Shown piece after piece: positions 57,572 to 64,000 of a stretch of 64,000 bases of DNA; within the stretch, counting starts at the first letter, position 1, and each line of letters starts with the position of its first letter. The stretch is from Neckera pumila. Taxonomy: Eukaryota > Streptophyta > Bryopsida > Hypnales > Neckeraceae. Below the pieces are notes generated by a model. The model did not search any database. It saw only the letters and a list, made by a program, of their open reading frames with translations, and was not told the DNA's origin. Made by a program: the position numbers and the translations under genes. The stretch spans positions 7,828,065 to 7,892,064 of the forward strand of contig OZ018416.1 of assembly GCA_963969595.1 (NCBI GenBank). Reading direction: 5' to 3'.

Positions 57572-58857
57572 AGTCTACGCCAGTTTTTTTGATCTTCCGT
57601 TGTCCTTTGTTACACGTTCCAAATGAGAACTACTTGCAGATTGTCTGTGAGCCTTAGACCTGTGCTCACACGGAATCTCGTTCGAAAACCAGAGGATCAC
57701 CTGATACCAACAGTGCAATTCTCCTCCGAGCCTACAAGTGTCACGTGCAAAGCATGACTGACTTCTTTCCAAGATACTTGACTCAAGCCCAGGGAGTTCT
57801 CCTGTATCAGATCCTTCGGTTTGGTTATGTGATGCTGCTCAATTGGAGGACCCCTAGCAGGCTGATCAACCGACTTGGTATGCATTCCCCTTCAAGGAAT
57901 TTTGATTTCAGACCTGTACTGTCTGGGTGGACATCGGTTATCGTCTTTGCTTTTACTCCGCTCGTACTACATTCATAGGCTTTGAGAAGATGCAGTTGGT
58001 TTACTAGTCAACTTAGATGATAGAGCCCTTATTTCTTGTCTTCTGCTTGATGAGCGGTTCGTTGTCCTTTCGAAAAGCTGTGTTTTTATATGGCTTTGGT
58101 AAGTTGAGCTAAATTGATTGCAATGGGAGGTCGCACTCACCTGTGTTCTAAATTGATGTCGTCTTGTGCCTCAGGTCCTGGCAGCTTGGTGGATCTTACG
58201 AAGTTGCTCAGCATTTCCAGGGATAAGATAGTGCTTGCAATAAGAAGGATGACGGTGAGACGAATGTCGTTAGAGTGGCATATCAGCTTTGCATTCCTGT
58301 ATCGCTACTTCCATCTGGAGAGCAGTTATGCACGGTTCTCTCTTTAGACCGGTTTTCCTTTGGTCAGGCGTCTGCGCGTGCTTCTCACTTATTCAGCTGA
58401 TAGATCCCATTAAACCGGTTAAAGCAGGACTTTGACTCGATAGGTATTTTCTTTCTTAAGAATTTTTTTAGTTTTCATCAAGTTCCACGCAAGAATTTGA
58501 AGTTGTCTGGCGCTTTGTTGAATAATCTCTACTGGGCTGGTTCCAGTGCCTTTGAAAATCATTTGGATAATTTCTTGGAGCTCACTTCCCCTCTGTAGCC
58601 CACTCCATTGGAAGCCGTCACCATTTGTTCCTGGTTGACATGTGATCGCCCTTTGACATTGTGCTCTTCTCTTAGATCATAATTCCATGAGCTGGCAAAG
58701 GTGGCCAAATACACAGTTAGACATGGAAGTGTGACTCATCGCTCAAGGAAACCCAGAAAATTTCATCATCGTTATCAGGTCCACGTTTCAAGGAGCTGTA
58801 CTGACTTGACTGAAATTGAAAATTGACTAACCTGCAATAGAAGTTCTCTGCCATTTA
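57572..58857 (+). other. 3' untranslated and downstream DNA of the GRAS gene
   Basis: Frames at 57745-57978 and 58114-58347 lack recognisable domains and are probably non-coding. No further exon is needed because the GRAS frame ends in the SAW region. Confidence 0.4.
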
Positions 58858-60118
58858 GAGCTTCCCCACGGCAGGGCGCCAAGGAGCCTAAAACGGGCAG
58901 TGGGCTCGCCCTGGCGTCTTTTACTTCCCCACGGCTGACGCGCCAAACGGGGAAAACTGCCCAGGCCGCGCCAGAATTTGAAGGATACACGGGAAATGGT
59001 GAGCCTTGAGCGCGGCTTGCCAAAGGCTCTGACTACCTTTTTCAACCCAATTTCGAGGCACTGACAGTCCTTCTCACCCATCTTCGAGGCACATACCCCC
59101 CATTTGACCTTCAAATTCCTCTCACTAGTAATTTTAACTTTAGTAAAGTTTCCTTTACTTGTGTGAAAAAACTGAAAAAAGGCACTTCCCAACTAGAGTA
59201 AGGTTTCCTATATTTTGTATCTAGATAATTGGGAGAAATGCTTATTCACTTTGTAAGAGGGAAGAGAAGCTTACTATATATACATGGGGTGGTAGGAGGT
59301 AGAGCAACCCATGTGGGATAAGTAATTAGAAGGAGCTCCACCACTCATAGTCATAGTTTTTTCCGAAGTAGGAATTGTGTTAGAATTAAAATTTCAGACC
59401 TCATTTAGGCATAGTAGAATAGCTTTTTTTAGAAAACTTTGAACTAAGAAAAGATGTGAAATCAAGATAAATTTCATCTCCAAAAATCCGTTTGAGATTT
59501 CAAGTTTATTCAAAAGTTATTGACAAATTTCTACTATGCATTTCTACAAATGTAAAAAAAGTTTCCCTTCTAATCCTCTTTTGAAATTTGTCCATAACTT
59601 TTGATTGGAGTCTTGAAATCACAAACGGATTTTTGGAGGTGAAATTTGTCTTGATTTCGCATCTTTTATTAGTTCGAAGTTTTTTGGAAAAAGTTAACAT
59701 ACTATGCCTAAATGAGGTCTGAAATTTTAATTCTAACACAATTTCTACTTTAGAAAAAACTATGAGTGGTGGAGCTCCTACTACATCTAATTTACTTATC
59801 CCACATTGTTTGTTCTACCTCCTACCACCCCATGTGTATATAGTGAGCTACTCTTCTTCATTAGAAACACAAAATAAATTGGAAGTGCTGTTGAAATAAT
59901 GTTAGAAAGTACTTATTAATGCATTGCAAGTAAAATGTATAAGTTTTGTAAGTTTTATATCAAAACGTTTAAATTCTTTGCAATAATATCCACTTGGTGC
60001 CTCTGTTTGGCGCGTCAGCCGTGGGACAGAGGAGGAGTGGTAAAGCCCCACTCTCCAAATCCACACGCCAAGGCAGCACTTGACGCCCCTCTTTGGCGCG
60101 TCACGCGTGGGAATGCTC
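58858..60118. mobile_element. large PIF/Harbinger-like MITE with nested foldback
   Basis: TTA-GAGCTTCCCCACGGC at the left and GCGTGGGAATGCTC-TTA at the right. The subterminal parts also pair: ACGGCTGACGCGCCAAAC (about 58931) with GTTTGGCGCGTCAGCCGTGG (about 60006). The foldback at 59268-59849 is nested inside. GC-rich ends surround an AT-rich core. Its right TTA borders the next MITE at 60123. Confidence 0.8.
59268..59849. repeat. ~580 bp foldback nested in the MITE
   Basis: The arms pair over ~270 bp: ATGGGGTGGTAGGAGGTAGA with TCTACCTCCTACCACCCCAT, GGAGCTCCACCACTCATAG with CTATGAGTGGTGGAGCTCC, CAGACCTCATTTAGGCATAG with CTATGCCTAAATGAGGTCTG, and CTCCAAAAATCCGTTTG with AAACGGATTTTTGGAG. The spacer is short, near 59540-59570. 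Confidence 0.92.
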
Positions 60119-60122
60119 TTAG

Positions 60123-60568
60123 TAAGGTAAGGCAGCCCATTGTGGTCAAATGACCCATGGGGGACACACAATGATCCCATTGTGGTTTTTCTGACCACAA
60201 TCAACATCTCACCTAACTTCACTGGAGTAATTAGTGACCCTATTAGGAACATGCAGTAATTTCAATGTAAGTCATTGTAGGAAGTCACTTTTTATGGCCA
60301 TCCATATATAAAAAAAAATTGTCTCCTTTAGAAGAGGTGGGTGAGCATTATGGATACACTTGCAGTTGGTTTTGGGGTAGTCTGTCGACTTCTTTGGGTT
60401 GAACACTTGAGAAATTCATAGCTAATTCATACTCTGTCTAAAAATTATGATTTCAATTGCCTTCACAAATTCTCATACTTGTCTTCACATGATAAAAAAA
60501 CTGAAAAACTTTGGTGATGGGATGATGGCAGACTCCTAATTCTAACTACAATGGGCTGCTTTACCTTA
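60123..60568. mobile_element. MITE with TAAGGTA ends
   Basis: TAAGGTAAGGCAGCCCATTG then TGGTCA at the left is the inverse of CAATGGGCTGCTTTACCTTA at the right. 446 bp. It is related to 35812-36213 (TAAGGTAAAAGACCCCATTG, CGGTCA). Confidence 0.8.
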
Positions 60569-61680
60569 GATTGTTGTACTCAATACTGAAAATTGGAATT
60601 CAACTCCAAGTTTGGTGTATAATGCACCATTGAAAAGGTATTGTTTACATTGGAAGGATACGACTCCCCATGACCAAGGTAGTCACCATAGTTCTCTGAT
60701 TATTGGACCAATAGGTGCATTTTCTTTTTGTACAATGAAGTCATCCATCAAACCATTCTAAATTGTAGCGTCCTTATGGGGTTAAGAGTTTTCAAATAGT
60801 ATATCATGTGCCTTGTGCCCTAAATTCATAATGGAATTCATGGATGGCAACACATTATAAACATCAACTTACTTGAGATTTTACTACTCTTGATATTTCT
60901 TTGCCAACATGGATAATCCTATTCCACTCTTTGTTCTTCTTATTCCACATGAAAGTGATTGATGTAACTATTGTTTGTCAATATGGGAAGATACTTTGCT
61001 AACCCTTGAAAACATTTTGAACCATTGTCAAACACACGCACATAGAAGTCTAGTACCTTTTGGGACTCCACTTCACTCAAATATAATTATTACATTTTGC
61101 TATACTAATTGGTTTCAAATATCATGTGTTTGAAATTGGAAATGATGATGCTCAAAAAAAAGAATGTACACCTATAATCACTACTACTTGCTAATGAGAG
61201 TAATTACTATTAAATGAAAAAATTCATCTTTATAGTTTTGTATTGGCAAGTTGGCAAGTGAAAGAGTATTCCAATCCACTATAACATGCATTATTTGGAC
61301 ACTATAAAGTAAGACCACCTATTCCCAACCAAGCTCCCATATCTAACCTGTAGGTTGCAGCTATCTCCAACCAAGGTTGGAATGTAGTAGTGAGCAAGAA
61401 AGTAGGAAGTAGTGAAGCAAAAAAATAGTTCTTGGATGATCAAAATTGGAAGACTCTAGACATTGGACATGGATCTAGCCAACTTTTGGCTTCCAAAATT
61501 CATGGTAATTTGAATTCCAGTGATAAAATTACCAAAAAATTTGCAATTCCCGTCAGTTCTATCTTTGCACATAGGAAAATATTTACTTTGCCTTATACTA
61601 TTCCAGATCATGTTCAAAATTTCTTAAGTGATTGGTTATGGGTGCCACTACCTTATACATAAGTGTTATGAATTTTCAAA
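60569..61680. repeat. AT-rich DNA with an interspersed repeat copy
   Basis: At 60662-60785 a good copy of the CCAATAGGTGCATT repeat lies (CATGACCAAGGTAGTCAC, GGACCAATAGGTGCATTTTC, CAATGAAGTCATCCAT, GTCCTTATGGGG). The rest shows no gene. Confidence 0.5.
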
Positions 61681-61902
61681 GTGCTAAACATAGGTGTCCC
61701 ATAAATTATCTCTATATTGTGGTGTTGCAAATGTTCATCCATAATATTAACATCTTCATTCTGCACAAGAATCCATATGTGATGGTTTTTAGTCAGTGAT
61801 GATTTTGGACATATTTACTAATTTTAATTTTAGCAGCTAGTGTGCCGCCGAGCAAACTGAAGAAGAAAAACTCTATAGTACAGTCGAGTACTGTACCGTA
61901 CT
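61681..61902 (+). repeat. segmental duplication, empty-site copy
   Basis: Reads GTGCTAAACATAGGTGTCCC, then ATTGTGGTGTTGCAAATG, CTTCATTCTGCACAAGAATC, and GCAGCTAGTGTGCCGCCGAG with CAAACTGAAGAAG. It recurs at 63237-63384 plus 63830-63900, where an element has inserted. Here the site is a single TTA at 61830-61832. A further CCAATAGGTGCATT-type copy follows at 61906-61993. Confidence 0.95.
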
Positions 61903-61993
61903 GATTCTTAGACTAGTAGGTGCATTACTTTTTCTAACGTTAACAATGAAGTCATTCATGAGACCACTCTGTATATTATGTCCTCACGGGCTT

Positions 61994-63236
61994 GAATTCC
62001 ATCACTTTGTATGCTTCCATTTAGCAACTACATGTTAAAAGAAAATTTTGTTTTTATTTTTCAAAGATGAATTTAGATGTCTTCTTTACCTCACAAAAAT
62101 TTCATATTTTTTTGTGAAAAAATATTTTTTTTGAAAATTTTTGAAGAAAAAATGAAGAAAAATCATATCAAACAGAAAATTATCTCAAGTAATCTAAATC
62201 TTTTTATAGTCATGAACATCATAGTGTAAACTCAATTTCCATATCATTCTATAATTAGAATTCAATAGATATTGAAAAACATGCCTAAAGTTGAAACTAC
62301 AATAAAATATTCTAAGAATTTTTTCAAAGTTCAAATTGGAATAAAAACGAGAGCAGATGAAGCTTAAAAAAATCATTTTCATGGAAAAATTTCAGATTTT
62401 GAGTAGAGAGCAACAACTTTTTCAAAATACATTAAAAAAGCATATTTTGTGATCCATTTCTTTTACTAACTTTTCATTTACGTAAAGACAAACACTACCA
62501 AGACTGCAAACTCAATTGCATACTCTTTATAACCCACCATGAAAGTTCAAGAAAAAAAATGTGGATGAAAAATGCTTCCAATCTCTTTTTAGATAGCCGC
62601 ATTGTCATTCAAACGCTTCCTATGGTATTATAGGGTTAAAGTATCACAAACAATGTTTAGAAGAACCACCAGTTAGTTCATTGTTAGCCCTTGGAATTGG
62701 AAAAAAATTTGGTTTTAATTTGAAAATATTGGAAAAAACAACAAAAAAATCCATAAAACTTCTATTTAGATTATAAAATATAAAAAGAAAATTGATTCAA
62801 AACTTGAAAATGGTTCAATATAGGAATTTAAAGAAAATAGCTAAGAAAATTCAAAAATTGTCTCAAATATTGATTGCAATCTGGTTGTATTCCTTTTAGG
62901 AAATTGTCTTTCTATGATATAAAGTATGTAGGAGTGCAAATTAGCAATTTGGAAGAAAATTAGACGGAAAAATAATTAATTTAAAATTAATATTCATAGT
63001 CTTTTCACAAATGTTCATATTTTGTCCATTTTTGGTACATTAGATGACATTCCAGAACATTGGGAGACTATGAGTTCCCAAAGATTTCCCCGGCGTTTTC
63101 AGATTGTAGGAATGCAGCTGTAACAGCTGGCTGATGCGGCATAGGCTGTGCCACGTCATTTTTGAAAATAAATAAATAATTTTTTTGCTTAAAATGATAT
63201 ATATATTTTTTAAATTAATAAATGTTTTTAGTCAAA
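61994..63236. other. AT-rich intergenic DNA
   Basis: A GC-rich block at about 63060-63165 (CAGCTGGCTGATGCGGC, GTGCCACGTCATTTTTG) resembles part of the MITE at 32362-32634 (GCTGGCTGATGTGG, GTGCCACGTCATTTTTTTG). No gene is seen. Confidence 0.45.
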
Positions 63237-63900
63237 GTGCTAAACACAAGTATCCCATAAATTGTCTCTATATTGTGGTGTTGTAAATGTTCATTCATAA
63301 CATTAACATCTTCATTCTGCACAAGAATCCATACGTGATGGTTTTCAGTCAGTGATGATTTTGGACGTATTTACTAATTTTAACTTAGAGCATCTCCATG
63401 GCTGGCGCATGAGAGAGGCGCAAGATTGCGAGGTTTGCTGTGTGGATCATCTGTGCTCGGGCCATGTTGGAGTTGTATGCCCCAGAGCAAGATAGTAAAA
63501 GACGGACACTACCCTAAACCAACACAACAATCAAAAAATATTGTCCCCCATGTCAAAGCTGGAACCATTGTCATTTGCCAAGGTAATTGTCAGCAGGATT
63601 GGTTCACTGAAAATGTGCCTCAAGTTCTGCACTTTATACCTCGAAGATTGTGTCGAAGCACATACCGCTCCATGCGAGGGACTCAGTATTTGAAAGTGTA
63701 CTGGGTAAATTTGATTGTACCCGGCCATTTTCTGGCCCTTGCCGTGTCTGCCGTGGGGCACTTGCAGAGGCCGGGCAGGCCATTCACCGGGTTTGCATCT
63801 CATTTTGAGCTCCCGTGCGGATGCTCTTAGCAGCTAGTGTGCCGCCGAGCAAACTGAAGAAGAAAAACTCTACAATACAATTAGGTATTATACAGTACTG
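63237..63900 (+). repeat. segmental duplication, filled-site copy
   Basis: Second copy of the 61681-61902 segment, split by the MITE at 63388-63826. The sequence resumes after the insertion with GCAGCTAGTGTGCCGCCGAG exactly as in the empty copy. Confidence 0.95.
63388..63826. mobile_element. PIF/Harbinger-like MITE with possible captured gene fragment
   Basis: Ends GAGCATCTCCATGG and CCGTGCGGATGCTC, with TTA on both sides (63385-63387 and 63827-63829). The empty paralogous site has one TTA, proving insertion and target duplication. The interior is GC-richer and open for 134 codons on the plus strand (63426-63830). Part of that frame, GTIVICQGNCQQDWFTENVP followed by PRRLCRSTYRSM, faintly resembles the C-terminal core of AlkB-type 2OG-Fe(II) oxygenases (pattern G-LLVM-G---Q-DW-H-VPK ... 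R-NLTFR), but the iron-binding His is absent. I treat it as a possible captured exon fragment and not as a gene. Confidence 0.85.
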
Positions 63901-64000
63901 TACCTATACAGTAGTCTCTTCTTGAGATGAATTGAAAGAGTCGTAAACCACTCCCAGGAAATGCGCCGTTCATTTCTTGGGAGGCTTCTACAGCGTAATG

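Noticed and set aside
57745..58347. Two short frames after the GRAS gene
   Set aside because: The GRAS protein is complete before them and they match no known domain. They are probably 3' untranslated or intergenic.
1..64000. tRNA, rRNA and other structured RNA genes
   Set aside because: I looked for tRNA-type A/B boxes and rRNA-like blocks by eye and found none that hold up. A covariance model search would be decisive.

Overview
The window looks like nuclear DNA of a plant (streptophyte). It holds three intron-bearing genes typical of plants: a hexose transporter of the plastidic glucose transporter/SGB1 group, the translation-associated factor BTF3 (NAC beta), and a GRAS-family transcriptional regulator. 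They sit in AT-rich, repeat-dominated DNA. GT-AG introns, a Kozak-like start, a TATA box and a telo-box all fit a plant nuclear genome. The five introns inside the GRAS gene and the mix of DNA transposons hint at a non-seed lineage (bryophyte, lycophyte, fern or streptophyte alga), but that is inference and I cannot name the organism.

Layout. 1-7 kb: a possible terminal exon of an unknown gene on the minus strand, a four-copy ~173 bp tandem array carrying G-boxes, a decayed foldback element and AT-rich short tandem repeats. 7.5-10.7 kb: a broken CACTA-type (Tnp2-like) transposase on the minus strand. 12-19 kb: a duplicated segment with Stowaway-like MITEs, a near-perfect hairpin MITE and a dense cluster of TTAA-flanked elements. 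20.3-25.2 kb: the sugar transporter gene (13 coding exons, 627 aa). 25.4-28.7 kb: four more TTAA elements, three of them directly concatenated. 28.7-30.4 kb: a 5'-truncated LINE on the minus strand. 31-32.6 kb: a 708 bp foldback and a MITE. 33.1-34.6 kb: BTF3 (5 exons, 155 aa). 35-53 kb: MITEs, tandem repeats and more TTAA elements, with no gene I can support. 53.8-57.6 kb: the GRAS gene (6 exons, 808 aa). 58.8-64 kb: nested MITEs and a segmental duplication, one copy of which carries a fresh PIF/Harbinger-like insertion.

The three genes have unrelated housekeeping or regulatory roles and do not form a pathway. The most notable content is a group of at least 13 short elements that all lie between TTAA sites and begin with CCC (mostly CCCCTAAA, CCCTTGAA or CCCTAGA). 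This is the terminal signature of piggyBac-type transposons. They occur in at least three length families, as concatenated arrays sharing one TTAA, and as inverted pairs that could fold into ~0.9 kb hairpins. No piggyBac transposase is visible in the window.
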